Assembly: GCF_024204685.1 (NCBI RefSeq)
Contig: NZ_CP100350.1
Coordinates: 2,086,501 to 2,150,500, forward strand
Length of the DNA: 64,000 bases
Source of the DNA: Gilvimarinus sp. DA14
Lineage (GTDB): Bacteria; Pseudomonadota; Gammaproteobacteria; Pseudomonadales; Cellvibrionaceae
Reading direction: 5' to 3'
The notes under the pieces are model-generated. The model did no database searches, was not told the DNA's origin, and saw only the letters and a list, made by a program, of their open reading frames with translations. Below, piece after piece: positions 45,072 through 54,726 of this stretch. The position numbers and the translations under genes were made by a program. Each line of letters begins with the position of its first letter. Position 1 is the first letter of the stretch.

Positions 45072-45102
45072 CAATAAGGCAGCGCCAAGCGCTGCCTTAT
45101 TG
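45072..45102. terminator. Bidirectional terminator between ppk1 and ppx
   Basis: CAATAAGGCAGCGC / GCGCTGCCTTATTG is a perfect 14-bp stem with a 3-nt loop, in the 52-nt gap between two convergent genes. A short T-rich stretch (GTTTTAT) follows on the plus side. Confidence 0.85.
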
Positions 45103-45106
45103 AGTT

Positions 45107-46624
45107 TTATCCAGCCCGGGAAATCGACTGGACGCTTAACTCAAACCCCGCCTTGCTTTGATAACACGCCTCTGACTCCAGGTCCGCATAGGTCAACGGA
45201 TTCGCCTCTAACCAGGCTTCAGGAATCGACAGCAGAATTTTTTTCTTTTTCGCGCTTAACGTGAGCCCCTCAGGCAACGAATGACGCCGGGTGCGATTAA
45301 AAATATGCGCCAGGCGTAAAATAATCGCCAACGGAATTAAATCCGTGCCGGCGTCGGCGAAGTGTTTGGGGCGCAAACTTTTGCGATGACAACGCACCAG
45401 TGCGGCAAGTTGAGTCTGCTCTGCGCGCGAACAACCGGCTATATCCACATTCTGCACAATATAGGCACTGTGCTTGTGATAATCACTGTGGGAAATATCC
45501 AAACCCACGGGATACAAAAAGGCCGCCCAGCGCAAGAGCTTGCCCGCCTCATGAGGCTCCAGACTCCACTCCTCGGCCACCTGAGCCAAGAGCATCTGCG
45601 CGGTATTGGCAACTCGCTCGGCCTTACTGACATTGACGTGAAAACGATCGGCCAAAGCGCGAACACTGTTCTCGCGAATGTCGTGATCTTCTAAGCGCCC
45701 TTTTAAGTCGAACAGTAAGCCCTCGCGCAGCGCCCAGTCCGCGGCGACCATAGAATCTATATTAAGATTTTCAAACAGTGCCGCAAGCACGATGGCGCCA
45801 CCTAAAAACACGGGCTGGCGATCTTCCGAGACACCGTCCAACGCCAAATCTGTGGCCCCGTGTTTGGCGTAGAGGGAGATGATTTTATCCAGTGATTTGA
45901 GAGTGATTTCGCCGTTGCTCCACCCTGCGGCCTGGCACACTCCGGCCACGGCTTTTATGGTGCCAGAAGCACCTATGGCCTCTTGCCACGAATGCTCGCT
46001 GTACTCATCAGCCACCGGCGAAATCTCCTGCCCAGCGGCAATGCGCGCTTTTTTAATCGCCTTATCGGTAACCTTGCCATCGGCAAAAAAGCGCTTGGTC
46101 ATGGCCACACAGCCCATGCTTAAACTCTCTTTTACCTTCGGCTCCATACCCTGGCCAAGAATGACTTCGGTACTGCCACCGCCGATATCGGCCACTAGCC
46201 GCGTGCGGCCGTCGGGCGCAATACAATGGGCCACCCCCAAATAGATTAAGCGCGCCTCTTCCTCACCGGAAATAATCTCCACCGGGTGGCCAAGCTTTTG
46301 CCGCGCCTGCTGCAGAAACTCTTTCGAATTGGCAATGGAGCGCAGTGTTTTGGTGCCCACACAGCGGACACTGCCAGAGGGAAAGCTGCGCAGCCTTTCC
46401 CCAAAGCGCTCTAGGCACGCCAACGCGCGTTCGGCCACCTCGGGGTTCAGGCTGCCATCCTCTTCCAGCCCCCAGCCCATACGCACCGGCTCGCGCAACT
46501 TATCCAACAAAGTCAGCTGCTGGTTCTCCCAGCGGGCGATAATCATGTGAAAGCTGTTGGAGCCTAAATCAATCGCGGCAATATGACCGCCATCACTGGG
46601 GACAAACTTGGAGAGGTTAAACAT
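45107..46624 (-). CDS. ppx: Exopolyphosphatase (Ppx/GppA family)
   Basis: A 505-residue phosphatase that releases phosphate from polyphosphate ends or hydrolyses pppGpp. The ASKHA fold motifs are IAAIDLGSNSFHMIIARW (phosphate 1), VADIGGGSTEVILGQG (phosphate 2) and the C-terminal HD-like helical region with SHSDYHKHSAYIVQN. The ATG at 46624 (MFNLSKFVPSDGG) begins at the first conserved part; no strong ribosome-binding site was seen, so the start is less certain. Ppx versus GppA cannot be settled by eye, but the convergent ppk1 favours Ppx. Confidence 0.9.
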   Translation of the reverse strand: MFNLSKFVPSDGGHIAAIDLGSNSFHMIIARWENQQLTLLDKLREPVRMGWGLEEDGSLNPEVAERALACLERFGERLRSFPSGSVRCVGTKTLRSIANSKEFLQQARQKLGHPVEIISGEEEARLIYLGVAHCIAPDGRTRLVADIGGGSTEVILGQGMEPKVKESLSMGCVAMTKRFFADGKVTDKAIKKARIAAGQEISPVADEYSEHSWQEAIGASGTIKAVAGVCQAAGWSNGEITLKSLDKIISLYAKHGATDLALDGVSEDRQPVFLGGAIVLAALFENLNIDSMVAADWALREGLLFDLKGRLEDHDIRENSVRALADRFHVNVSKAERVANTAQMLLAQVAEEWSLEPHEAGKLLRWAAFLYPVGLDISHSDYHKHSAYIVQNVDIAGCSRAEQTQLAALVRCHRKSLRPKHFADAGTDLIPLAIILRLAHIFNRTRRHSLPEGLTLSAKKKKILLSIPEAWLEANPLTYADLESEACYQSKAGFELSVQSISRAG

Positions 46625-46678
46625 AGCCGATGAAACCCAAACCCGATTAGTATTTTCGTGAGTCTTATTGCAGCACAA

Positions 46679-46708
46679 ATAAAAAGGGCCCGCCACTGGC
46701 GAGCCCTA
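46679..46708 (-). terminator. Terminator of secB
   Basis: On the minus strand AGGGCTCGCC pairs with GGCGGGCCCT around an AGT loop, followed by five T residues, 20 nt after the secB stop. Confidence 0.85.
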
Positions 46709-46728
46709 TTACACGCAAGCTTTTGCTG

Positions 46729-47241
46729 TTAGGCGTCCGTTTGTTCGCCCGCTTGTGCTTTTTCGGCGGCCTGTTTTTGCGCGCTGCTAAGGGCCTGCGC
46801 AAACACCGCGTCAAAGTTAATCGGTGGCAACATCAACGGCGCAAAAGAGCCGCGAGTAAGAACGCCATCAATGGTTTCGCGCGCGTAGGGGAAGAGAATA
46901 TTAGGACAGTTGGCGTTGATAATCTGCGCCATCATGTTGTTGTCCATACCGCTAATGGCAAACAGGCCGGCCTGCTTCACTTCAATCAGAAAAGCCACGC
47001 GATCTTCAATTTTGGCGGTTATGGTCAGCAGCAGCACCACTTCGTGATGAACTTCATCAACACGATGCACCTGAACGTTCAGTTCCTGCTCAATCTTAGG
47101 CGGCTGTTTCTGATTAAAGCCTTCCAAGCCCATGGGGGTTTCGAACGACAGGTCTTTCAGATACACGCGCTTGATGGAGAAAGAAGGCGCGGCCTGGTCT
47201 TGTCCGTTGGCCTGGGCCTCTTGGGTGTTTTCTTCTGACAT
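46729..47241 (-). CDS. secB: SecB protein-export chaperone
   Basis: A 170-residue cytosolic chaperone that keeps secretory proteins unfolded and passes them to SecA. Typical stretches are FSIKRVYLKDLSFETPMG, EVVLLLTITAKIEDRVAFLIEVKQAGLFAISGM and NILFPYARETIDGVLTRGSFAPLMLPPINFDAVF. The C-terminus (AEKAQAGEQTDA) is acidic. It is the last gene of the yibN-grxC-secB run, the same order as in Escherichia coli. Confidence 0.97.
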   Translation of the reverse strand: MSEENTQEAQANGQDQAAPSFSIKRVYLKDLSFETPMGLEGFNQKQPPKIEQELNVQVHRVDEVHHEVVLLLTITAKIEDRVAFLIEVKQAGLFAISGMDNNMMAQIINANCPNILFPYARETIDGVLTRGSFAPLMLPPINFDAVFAQALSSAQKQAAEKAQAGEQTDA

Positions 47242-47272
47242 AATCTTTTCTCTTTATCGAATTAAATGAATA

Positions 47273-47527
47273 TTAACCGGCCAGCAACGCATCCAGCTCG
47301 CCGCGCTTATCCAGCGCCCACAAGTCGGTAAAGCCACCCACATGGCGCTCGCCAATCCAAATTTGCGGTACCGTCTGCTGACCACTCTCTGCCATCATTT
47401 TCTGGCGCAAACCGGGCTCGCGATCGACGCGAATTTCTTCTACCTCTACCCCCTTGCTCGCCAACAGACGCTTGGCATTAACGCAAAACGGGCAAATGGC
47501 GGTGGTGTACATAATCACTTTTGCCAC
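47273..47527 (-). CDS. grxC: Glutaredoxin 3
   Basis: An 84-residue dithiol glutaredoxin: CPFC active site (AICPFCVNAKRLL), the cis-Pro TVPQIWIG and HVGGFTDLWALD. It uses glutathione to reduce disulfides and mixed disulfides. The GTG at 47527 (MAKVIMYTT) is preferred, with AGGTAGG upstream; the longer frame from a TTG lacks support. It lies between yibN and secB. Confidence 0.95.
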   Translation of the reverse strand: MAKVIMYTTAICPFCVNAKRLLASKGVEVEEIRVDREPGLRQKMMAESGQQTVPQIWIGERHVGGFTDLWALDKRGELDALLAG

Positions 47528-47556
47528 AGGCCTACCTATCAACCACTCTCTAAAGT

Positions 47557-47970
47557 TTACTTTTTAACCAGCGGTAAACTCTGATTTTGCCACTCGCTGA
47601 TGCCACCGGACAAACGGCGCACGGTGAAACCTTTGGCGCCCAGCTGACGCCCGGCACTGCCGGCGTGCTGCCCCATTTTATCCACCACGATCAGAGTTTT
47701 ATCGCGGTACTTTTCCAAGCTGTCGATCTGTTCGGACAATTTGGAAAAGGGAATATTGACCGCATCGACCATATGGCCAGACTTGAATTCGCCACTGTCG
47801 CGCACATCCAGCCACACAGCGGCATCGGAGTTAATCAGAACCGTCGCCTCAGATGTGGTGATCGGCTGACCATTTTTCAAGCGCTCGCGCCAGGCGTAGA
47901 CATAAATAAGCACCACTAGAATGCCAACCAGCATCCACTCCTGACTCAAAAATACAAATAAATCGTCCAC
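47557..47970 (-). CDS. yibN: Membrane-anchored rhodanese-like protein (YibN type), active Cys missing
   Basis: A 137-residue protein from the GTG at 47970 (MDDLFVFLSQEWMLVGILVVLIYVYAW, one N-terminal membrane helix; AAAGGG upstream). A single rhodanese domain follows (VWLDVRDSGEFKSGHMVDAVNIPFSKL...VVDKMGQHAGSAGRQLGAKGFTVRRLSGGISEWQNQSLPL). The position of the catalytic cysteine loop reads KMGQHAGSAG, with His and no Cys, so sulfur transfer is doubtful. Conserved synteny with grxC and secB supports the YibN call. Confidence 0.85.
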   Translation of the reverse strand: MDDLFVFLSQEWMLVGILVVLIYVYAWRERLKNGQPITTSEATVLINSDAAVWLDVRDSGEFKSGHMVDAVNIPFSKLSEQIDSLEKYRDKTLIVVDKMGQHAGSAGRQLGAKGFTVRRLSGGISEWQNQSLPLVKK

Positions 47971-48195
47971 CGGCTGCCCTTTAACACTGAATATCAACCA
48001 CCGACCCACTGGGCCGGGCCGCAGAGGGCGGGAGTATACACCAGCTGCACACTTCCCGACAGGCACCGGGATTTATGGCCCAGATAGCGAAAAACTGCCT
48101 TGGGCCTGCCCCCGAGCGTAGAGTTACGCGGCGTTAATCGGTAGAATAATTGTCCTACTGAATCATTCCCCCAGACATACAAAAGCGATTGACCT

Positions 48196-49746
48196 ATGAC
48201 TGCCAAGAAAAAACCTATGGTGTTGCTGGTTCTGGATGGCTTTGGCTACTCCGAAAAAACCGAGCACAATGCAATTTACAGCGCGAATACCCCGGTATGG
48301 GACGACCTGTGGAATAACTGCCCCAGAAACCTGATTGGCACTTCTGGTATGGCAGTAGGCCTGCCCGAAGGGCAGATGGGTAACAGTGAAGTGGGACACA
48401 TGACCCTGGGGGCCGGGCGCGTGGTTTACCAGAGCTTCACTCGCATCAACAAAGCCATCGAAGATGGCGAGTTTGCCAACAATCCGGCTTACACCAAAGC
48501 CATCGACCAGGCCAAAGACAAGGGTAAAGCCGTGCATATTATCGGCTTGCTCTCGCCCGGCGGTGTACACGCCCACGAAGACCACATCTTCGCCATGATA
48601 AAAGCCGCCGCTGAGCGCGGCGCCAAGGACATTTACCTGCACGCCTTCTTGGACGGCCGCGATACCGCACCGCGCAGTGCTGAAGCTTCGCTGCAAAAAG
48701 CGCAGGACCTGTTTGCCGAAATCGGCACAGGTCGGGTCGCCAGCATTTGCGGCCGCTACTTTGCGATGGACCGTGACAACCGCTGGGATCGAGTGGAACA
48801 GTGCTATAACGTGATGGTAACCGGTGAATCCGAATACGACGCCGAAACCGCCGTTGAAGGCTTAAAAGCGGCTTACGCCCGTGACGAAAACGATGAGTTT
48901 GTGAAGGCCACAGTGATTGCCGCCGAGGGCGAAGAAGTCGCCACCATTAGCGATGGCGACTCGGTCATCTTTATGAACTTCCGCCCCGATCGCGCCCGCG
49001 AAATTACCCGCGCCTTGATCGAACCCGAGTTCGACGGCTTTGAACGCAAGCTGGTGCCTCAGCTGGGTGAATTTGTCATGACCACCGAGTACGCTGCCGA
49101 CATCAAAGCCAGCTGCGCTTTCCCGCCCCAGGCGCTCACCAACTCGTTTGGCGAGTACCTGCAAAACCAGGGCAAAACCCAGCTGCGCATCGCCGAGACG
49201 GAAAAATACGCCCACGTCACCTTCTTCTTTAACGGCGGCCAAGAGGCAGTATTTGAAGGTGAAGACCGCATTCTGGTGCCCTCGCCCGATGTTGCCACCT
49301 ACGATCTTAAGCCGGAAATGAGCGCCCCGGAAGTAACCGACAAGTTGGTAGAAGCCATTGAGTCGGGCAAATACGACGCCGTTATCTGTAACTATGCCAA
49401 CGGCGATATGGTGGGACACTCGGGCGTGTTCGAAGCCGCTGTAGCCGCTGTTGAGGCCGTCGATGCCTGCGTGGGCCGCGTAGTCGAAGCCACGCGCAAA
49501 GCCGGTGGCGAGGTACTGATTACCGCCGACCACGGCAACTGCGAAGAAATGTTTGACCCCGAGTCGGGCCAGGTTTCTACTCAGCACTCCACCCTGCCGG
49601 TACCTCTGGTATACGTCAGCGAGCGCAAAGGCACTATTGCCGACGGCGGCTCACTGGCGGATGTGGCGCCCACCATGCTGCACCTGATGGGACTGGCACA
49701 GCCCGAAGAAATGGGCGGGCGCAACCTGATTACCCTGGAAGGCTAA
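48196..49746 (+). CDS. gpmI: 2,3-bisphosphoglycerate-independent phosphoglycerate mutase
   Basis: A 516-residue Mn-dependent mutase interconverting 3- and 2-phosphoglycerate. The phosphoserine site is in [25 protein letters not shown]. Metal ligands are seen in VLDGFGYS and in [13 protein letters not shown] plus [14 protein letters not shown]. Divergent from yibN and directly coupled to envC: the stop and the envC ATG overlap as TAATG. Confidence 0.97.
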   Translation: MTAKKKPMVLLVLDGFGYSEKTEHNAIYSANTPVWDDLWNNCPRNLIGTSGMAVGLPEGQMGNSEVGHMTLGAGRVVYQSFTRINKAIEDGEFANNPAYTKAIDQAKDKGKAVHIIGLLSPGGVHAHEDHIFAMIKAAAERGAKDIYLHAFLDGRDTAPRSAEASLQKAQDLFAEIGTGRVASICGRYFAMDRDNRWDRVEQCYNVMVTGESEYDAETAVEGLKAAYARDENDEFVKATVIAAEGEEVATISDGDSVIFMNFRPDRAREITRALIEPEFDGFERKLVPQLGEFVMTTEYAADIKASCAFPPQALTNSFGEYLQNQGKTQLRIAETEKYAHVTFFFNGGQEAVFEGEDRILVPSPDVATYDLKPEMSAPEVTDKLVEAIESGKYDAVICNYANGDMVGHSGVFEAAVAAVEAVDACVGRVVEATRKAGGEVLITADHGNCEEMFDPESGQVSTQHSTLPVPLVYVSERKGTIADGGSLADVAPTMLHLMGLAQPEEMGGRNLITLEG

Positions 49747-50942
49747 TGCCAGGGCGCAAGTTGCTTCGTTTACCCGCAACAGGCAGCAACACCCGACAGC
49801 GCCAATGGCGCTGTCGGGTGTTTGCGTTGCTAGTGATGTTTTTCTGCACCCCTCTCAGCTTTGGTGCCGACGACGCTGCGGAGTATCAGCAAAAGCTTAA
49901 AGAGCTGAAAGCCACCATCGAAAAACTCAAACACGAGCTGGACGATGTAAAAGGCGAAAAAGGCAAACTGCAAAAGCAGTTGGAAAAATCCGAGAGCGAT
50001 ATCGGCGAGTTGGAAAATAAAGTCGACTCACTCAACCGAGAAATCGACCAACAAGATCAGGAACTGCAAAGCCTGCAGCAGCAACAACAAGAGCTGCAAC
50101 AGCAGCGTCAGGCGCAGCAGCAGCAAATCGCCACTCAGGTGCAAAGCGCTTACCGCGCCGGCCCCCAAGGGCCTTTGAAAATGCTGCTGAACCAAGAATC
50201 TCCCGAGCGGATCACCAGGCTCAACAAATACCACGACTATCTGCTCAGTGCGCGCAGCGATAAACTGGCAAGCTATCGCGCCACGCTCGACAAGCTCAAT
50301 GCCATCGAGCCCGACATTATCGCCACCCGCGACGGCCTTAAGCGCCGCAAAGATGAGCTGGCGCAGCAGCGGCAACGGCTGCAATCCGAGCAGCGCGAGC
50401 GCTCCGCTACCTTAAAAAAACTAGAGGCGGTCATCGCCAACAAAGACGCGGAACTGGCCAGCGAACGACAAAACAGCCAGCGCCTCAATGCCCTGCTGGC
50501 AGAAATGACCGCTACCCTGGGCAGTGCCAACCCCTCCAATATTCGCTTTAGTCGCCTGCAGGGCAAGCTGCCATGGCCCACCGAGGGCAAACTAAGGCAC
50601 AGCTTCGGCAGCCGGCGGGTGGGCGACCAGCTGCGCTGGGAGGGTATGGTCATCGAGGCTCCTAGTGGCGCGCCCGTGCAGGCGGTGCACAGCGGGCATG
50701 TGATTTTTGCCGATTATCTGCGCGGCCATGGTCTGCTGGTGATTATCGATCACGGCGAAGGGTTTATGAGCCTATATGGTCACAATCAGAGTCTGCTTAA
50801 ACAGCTCGGCGATTACGTCGACGCCGGCGAGGCCATCGCCCGGGTGGGTAACAGTGGCGGGCAGAATTACTCGGGCCTGTATTTTGAAATTCGCCACCGG
50901 GGCCAGCCCACCAACCCCAACAAATGGCTGGCACGGGCCTGA
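49746..50942 (+). CDS. envC: Murein hydrolase activator EnvC
   Basis: A 398-residue periplasmic protein. It has a signal-type N-terminus (hydrophobic FALLVMFFCTPLSFG), a long Gln/Glu/Lys-rich coiled coil (about 42-260) and a C-terminal LytM (M23-like) domain (about 285-395). The metallopeptidase ligands are degenerate: the usual final HxH motif reads LYFEIRHRG. The domain therefore cannot cut peptidoglycan and instead activates amidases at the division site, as known for EnvC. It overlaps gpmI by one base and precedes ctpA, as in other gammaproteobacteria. Confidence 0.93.
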   Translation: MPGRKLLRLPATGSNTRQRQWRCRVFALLVMFFCTPLSFGADDAAEYQQKLKELKATIEKLKHELDDVKGEKGKLQKQLEKSESDIGELENKVDSLNREIDQQDQELQSLQQQQQELQQQRQAQQQQIATQVQSAYRAGPQGPLKMLLNQESPERITRLNKYHDYLLSARSDKLASYRATLDKLNAIEPDIIATRDGLKRRKDELAQQRQRLQSEQRERSATLKKLEAVIANKDAELASERQNSQRLNALLAEMTATLGSANPSNIRFSRLQGKLPWPTEGKLRHSFGSRRVGDQLRWEGMVIEAPSGAPVQAVHSGHVIFADYLRGHGLLVIIDHGEGFMSLYGHNQSLLKQLGDYVDAGEAIARVGNSGGQNYSGLYFEIRHRGQPTNPNKWLARA

Positions 50943-51014
50943 GGCCGATCCGCCGCCCAGTAAAAAAGGTTACACTGTGCGCCGTTTAAAACGCGCACTA
51001 TCCAGGAGACACCC

Positions 51015-52376
51015 ATGCGTTTTGCCGGAACTTTAATCACCTTTACGGCGCTGATGTTCGCCAGTGTACTGCCCGCCTGGGCGCAGCCCGCCGAATCGCA
51101 ACAGCAGACCGCCCCACAGGCGGCCGCAGAGGCCAAGGCACTCCTGCCTCTGGAAGATCTGCGTACCTTCACTCGCGTTTACGATCATATTCGCTCCAGC
51201 TACGTCGAGGAGCTTAGCGACTCGGAGCTGCTGGAGTACGCCATTAAAGGCATGATGGCCGAGCTGGACCCGCACTCGGCCTACCTGGACGCCGAATCCT
51301 TTGAAGACTTACAGGTCAACACCTCGGGTGAGTTTGGTGGCCTGGGCATTGAAGTGGGTATGGAAAACGGCTTTGTCAAAGTCATCTCCCCTATCGACGA
51401 CACCCCGGCGCAAAAAGCCGGCATTGAAGCGGGAGACTTAATCATCCGCCTGGGCGACCAGCCGGTAAAGGGCATGACGCTCAATGAAGCGGTCGCCATT
51501 ATGCGCGGCCCCAAGGGTAGCGACCTGAGCGTAACCGTAGTGCGCGAGGGCATCGACCAACCCTTTGATATCACCATCACCCGCGACATTATCAAAGTGC
51601 GCAGCGTGCGCACCAAAATGCTCGATGACAATTACCTCTACCTGCGCATCGCCACCTTTCAGGTAAATACCGGCCGCGACGTACAGGATAAACTGCAAAA
51701 TACGCTGCAGGACTACCCCAACACCAAAGGGGTGATTCTGGATTTACGCAATAACCCCGGTGGTGTATTGCAAGCATCGGTAGACGTTGCCGATGCCTTT
51801 CTCGACGGCGGCTTGGTAGTCTACACCGAGGGCCGTCTGGAGAGCAGCTACAGCCGCTATAACGCCAACCCCGGTGATCTGCTAGACGGTCTGCCCGTTG
51901 TCGTACTGATTAACGACGGCTCGGCCTCGGCCTCAGAAATTGTCGCCGGAGCCCTGCAAGACCAGCACCGCGCGGTCATTATGGGCACCCGCAGTTTCGG
52001 AAAGGGCTCGGTGCAAACCGTGGTTCCCATTACCGACAGCCGCGCCATCAAGCTCACCACCGCCCGCTATTACACCCCCAGCGGCCGCTCGATTCAGGCT
52101 CAGGGTATCGAGCCCGATGTGGTCGTAGAGCGCGCTAAGGTAACGGCGGTAAAACCGCGTTTGCGCACCACCGAGGCCGATTTGGCCGGACACCTCAATA
52201 ATGACAATGGCGCCGCGGAAGTCGGCAGTAAAGAGAGGGAGAACCAGCGCAACGGAAGCACTTCATTACTGGCCAACGACAACCAATTGCACGAGGCTCT
52301 CAACCTGCTCAAAGGTCTGAACATCTTCCGTCACCAACCGCAAGCCAGTCGTGAAGCGCCGCTTGATCAGCCCTAA
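51015..52376 (+). CDS. ctpA: C-terminal processing protease (S41 family)
   Basis: A 453-residue periplasmic serine protease. The signal peptide ends PAWAQ, and a PDZ domain lies near 105-190 (GEFGGLGIEVGMENGFVKVISPIDDTPAQKAGIEAGDLII). The S41 catalytic part has Ser in INDGSASASEIVAGAL and Lys in TRSFGKGSVQTVVP. CtpA-type proteases trim or degrade cell-wall hydrolases and other envelope proteins, which suits its place after envC. A good ribosome-binding site (CAGGAG) is present. The end overlaps the yibQ start by 26 bases. Confidence 0.95.
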   Translation: MRFAGTLITFTALMFASVLPAWAQPAESQQQTAPQAAAEAKALLPLEDLRTFTRVYDHIRSSYVEELSDSELLEYAIKGMMAELDPHSAYLDAESFEDLQVNTSGEFGGLGIEVGMENGFVKVISPIDDTPAQKAGIEAGDLIIRLGDQPVKGMTLNEAVAIMRGPKGSDLSVTVVREGIDQPFDITITRDIIKVRSVRTKMLDDNYLYLRIATFQVNTGRDVQDKLQNTLQDYPNTKGVILDLRNNPGGVLQASVDVADAFLDGGLVVYTEGRLESSYSRYNANPGDLLDGLPVVVLINDGSASASEIVAGALQDQHRAVIMGTRSFGKGSVQTVVPITDSRAIKLTTARYYTPSGRSIQAQGIEPDVVVERAKVTAVKPRLRTTEADLAGHLNNDNGAAEVGSKERENQRNGSTSLLANDNQLHEALNLLKGLNIFRHQPQASREAPLDQP

Positions 52377-53271
52377 ACAGCTACTGGCCGGCCTGCTTTT
52401 AAGTGCCCTGATCTCAAGCGCGGCTCTGGGCGAGCCCGGCCAGGCAAAGCTGGCCATTATTATTGACGATCTCGGCTACAATCTGCGCGCCGGGCTGCGT
52501 ACCATCGCGCTGCCCGGCGCTTACACCCTGGCACTGCTTCCCTCCACTCCCCATACCCTGGCGTTAGCCCAAGCCGGCGCAGCCGAGGGCAAAGAGCTGA
52601 TGCTGCACGCCCCCATGGCCAATACTGCCGGCCTGGCACTGGGGCCTGGGGCACTCACCGAGTCCATGAGCCGCGCCGAATTCACCGCAAGCCTGCGCCA
52701 CAGCCTGGAGCAACTGCCCGGAATAAAAGGCGTGAACAATCACATGGGCAGCGCACTGACCCCCCTGCCGCGTCCCATGGGGTGGGTTATGACAGAAGCG
52801 GCTAAACGCGATTTGTACTTTGTTGACAGCCGCACCACCGCTAGCAGCCGAGCCTATGAAGTCGCGAGCGCCTATGGGCTGGCCAGTGCACAACGGGATG
52901 TATTTCTCGATCACGAAAGGGATCGCGCGCATATTGCGACTCAGCTAAAGCGCGCCATTGCCATTGCTCAACACAAAGGTCAGGCGATTGCTATCGGCCA
53001 CCCCTATCCAGAAACCCTGGATGTACTGGAGCAAGCCGAACCGCTATTGCGCGCGGCAAAAGTTTCTCTCGTCCCTGCTTCGCAACTGGTACGCAAACAG
53101 ACACCGGGGGCGCAGGCGTGCCTGCTACCGCCGGTCATGCTGCGACGACCGCTGACGGCAAATGCACCGGTTTTTGCGAGCAAAAAGTGGTGGGTTCTGC
53201 GATATTTGATGCCAAGTGGTTATGAGCGTAAAACCCCAGTAGAGAAACACGATATAAACACCCGAAGCTGA
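52351..53271 (+). CDS. yibQ: Divergent polysaccharide deacetylase (YibQ family)
   Basis: A 306-residue secreted protein starting at a GTG inside the ctpA end (MKRRLISPKQLLAGLLLSALISSAALGEPGQ). The divergent polysaccharide deacetylase (DUF610) fold is recognised by LAIIIDDLGYN, LMLHAPMAN, GVNNHMGSALT and the late GQAIAIGHPYPETLDVL. The Asp-Asp and His residues could bind metal. A substrate has not been established for the family. The overlap with ctpA indicates translational coupling. The C-terminal 50 residues after ACLLPPVML are basic and variable. Confidence 0.9.
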   Translation: MKRRLISPKQLLAGLLLSALISSAALGEPGQAKLAIIIDDLGYNLRAGLRTIALPGAYTLALLPSTPHTLALAQAGAAEGKELMLHAPMANTAGLALGPGALTESMSRAEFTASLRHSLEQLPGIKGVNNHMGSALTPLPRPMGWVMTEAAKRDLYFVDSRTTASSRAYEVASAYGLASAQRDVFLDHERDRAHIATQLKRAIAIAQHKGQAIAIGHPYPETLDVLEQAEPLLRAAKVSLVPASQLVRKQTPGAQACLLPPVMLRRPLTANAPVFASKKWWVLRYLMPSGYERKTPVEKHDINTRS

Positions 53272-53379
53272 GAGGCGTATAATCCAAAGAGGTATGCCGC
53301 AGCTTGTGCAGGAGCAGCTTAAGCAAGACTGTGCCATCGCACCACGGATAAAGATTCTTGCAAGATAAAGGTAGACACT

Positions 53380-53604
53380 ATGAGCGAAGATCACAGAGAA
53401 GGCGAACAAGGGGCCATTCCCGAGCGCAGTGGACGCTTCCTGGAAAAATCCGGCTACTGGTATTATCAAACCCGTGAAGGTGTCGACATAGGCCCTTTTG
53501 ACACTCGCCAGGATGCCGAAGTAGGCGTGGGCGAGTTTATCGACTTTATTTGCGCCTCGGCTCCTGAAGCGGCCAAAATTATCGAACGCTACCGCGCCGC
53601 TTAA
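53380..53604 (+). CDS. Small conserved protein (DUF6316-like)
   Basis: A 74-residue soluble protein with RSGRFLEKSGYWYYQTREGVDIGPFDTRQDAEVGVGEFIDFI, a pattern I associate with DUF6316 proteins of Pseudomonas and relatives. The GYWYYxTREGxxIGPF core looks like a small beta domain followed by a helix. Function is unknown. AAGG lies upstream. It has its own downstream hairpin. Confidence 0.75.
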   Translation: MSEDHREGEQGAIPERSGRFLEKSGYWYYQTREGVDIGPFDTRQDAEVGVGEFIDFICASAPEAAKIIERYRAA

Positions 53605-53632
53605 AACCTTTCTTGTTAGCGACGCAAAAGCC

Positions 53633-53670
53633 GCTTAAACCGCCTGGGTAGCTATCCGGGCGGTTTAAGC
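53633..53670. terminator. Long intergenic hairpin, probable bidirectional terminator
   Basis: GCTTAAACCGCC (53633-53644) pairs with GGCGGTTTAAGC (53659-53670), a perfect 12-bp stem with a 14-nt loop. It lies between the convergent DUF6316-like and esterase genes. The T tracts are weak. Confidence 0.65.
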
Positions 53671-53690
53671 TTCAGCTTTATAAATCAGAT

Positions 53691-54644
53691 TTAATAAATC
53701 CCCTCAGATTTCATCCACTGCAGCATGGTTGCAAACCAATCGACCGGATTGCGCATGCCAAACCCATGACCACCGCTCGGCAGTATCAGCATACCGGCAG
53801 CCACATCACTAGCCTTTAAGGCCCGATAATAGCTAAGAGAGTTTTCCACCACCACCGATCCATCATCGCCCGCGTGAACGAGGAATGCAGGAGGCGTCTG
53901 CGCATTCACTTGCGTGTCGTTGCTGAAATAATCGATCCACTTTTGGCCGGCGGGATCGCCCAATAAGTTCGTCCGCGACCCCAAATGACCGATAGCGTCG
54001 TCAAAGCTGATCACAGGATAAATCAGCACCTGAAAATCCGGACGCACCTCGTCCGGGGCAAGCGAGGACAGCACCGGATCATTAAAATGCACTGCCGCCG
54101 ACGACGCTAAATGCCCTCCCGCCGAGAACCCCATAACACCGATTTTATCCGCGTTTAAATGCCACTGTTGCGCATTACTGCGAACCTTAGCCAGCGCCTG
54201 TTGCACATCCTGTAAAGGGCCGAACTTCTTATCGGCCATTGTGGCATCCAGCGGATCGCGGTATTTGAGTACAAACGCGGCAATCCCCTGAGATTGCAAG
54301 CGCTCGGCAACCTGATACCCCTCTTTTACGATAGAGACACCGCCATAGCCGCCGCCAGGACAAATCACTACAGCCACACCCGTGGCCAGTTCGGGGTTCG
54401 GTAAATAGCCGGTTAAGGTTGGATAAGTTACCTTTTGAATAAAGGTATCCGGGTGCTCGGGATCGCGAATGGTCTCTAAGTCCTCACTCGCGACGGCTCC
54501 CGGAATATCGCCGTCGTACAACTTCATAACAAACGCATCCTGGGGGGGATTTTCCCCCGCTAAAACTCTCGCCGCAGGCAGGCAAACACCCACCACTAAC
54601 GCAGTAACAATACCTGCAACAACACGCTTTGCAATGTCTCCCAT
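53691..54644 (-). CDS. Secreted alpha/beta hydrolase, carbohydrate-esterase-like
   Basis: A 317-residue protein from the ATG at 54644 (MGDIAKRVVAGIVTALVVGVCLPAARVLAGE, signal peptide; AGGA upstream). The alpha/beta-hydrolase motifs are CPGGGYGGVS (oxyanion), GVMGFSAGGHLAS (nucleophile Ser in GFSAG), a late Asp in HAGDDGSV and His in GGHGFG. The pattern is like BD-FAE/acetyl-xylan-esterase-type enzymes, which deacetylate hemicellulose or oligosaccharides. The substrate is not provable here. It stands alone. Confidence 0.85.
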   Translation of the reverse strand: MGDIAKRVVAGIVTALVVGVCLPAARVLAGENPPQDAFVMKLYDGDIPGAVASEDLETIRDPEHPDTFIQKVTYPTLTGYLPNPELATGVAVVICPGGGYGGVSIVKEGYQVAERLQSQGIAAFVLKYRDPLDATMADKKFGPLQDVQQALAKVRSNAQQWHLNADKIGVMGFSAGGHLASSAAVHFNDPVLSSLAPDEVRPDFQVLIYPVISFDDAIGHLGSRTNLLGDPAGQKWIDYFSNDTQVNAQTPPAFLVHAGDDGSVVVENSLSYYRALKASDVAAGMLILPSGGHGFGMRNPVDWFATMLQWMKSEGIY

Positions 54645-54726
54645 AATCCAGTTCCTGTACACAATTTTATTAAGCTCCTATAGTAGCCCGCTAACACTCA
54701 TTAGCCTAACGCCAGAGATTCAACTT

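Noticed and set aside
46625-46696. 24-codon N-terminal extension of Ppx
   Set aside because: It contains no family-conserved residues and begins inside the secB terminator region.
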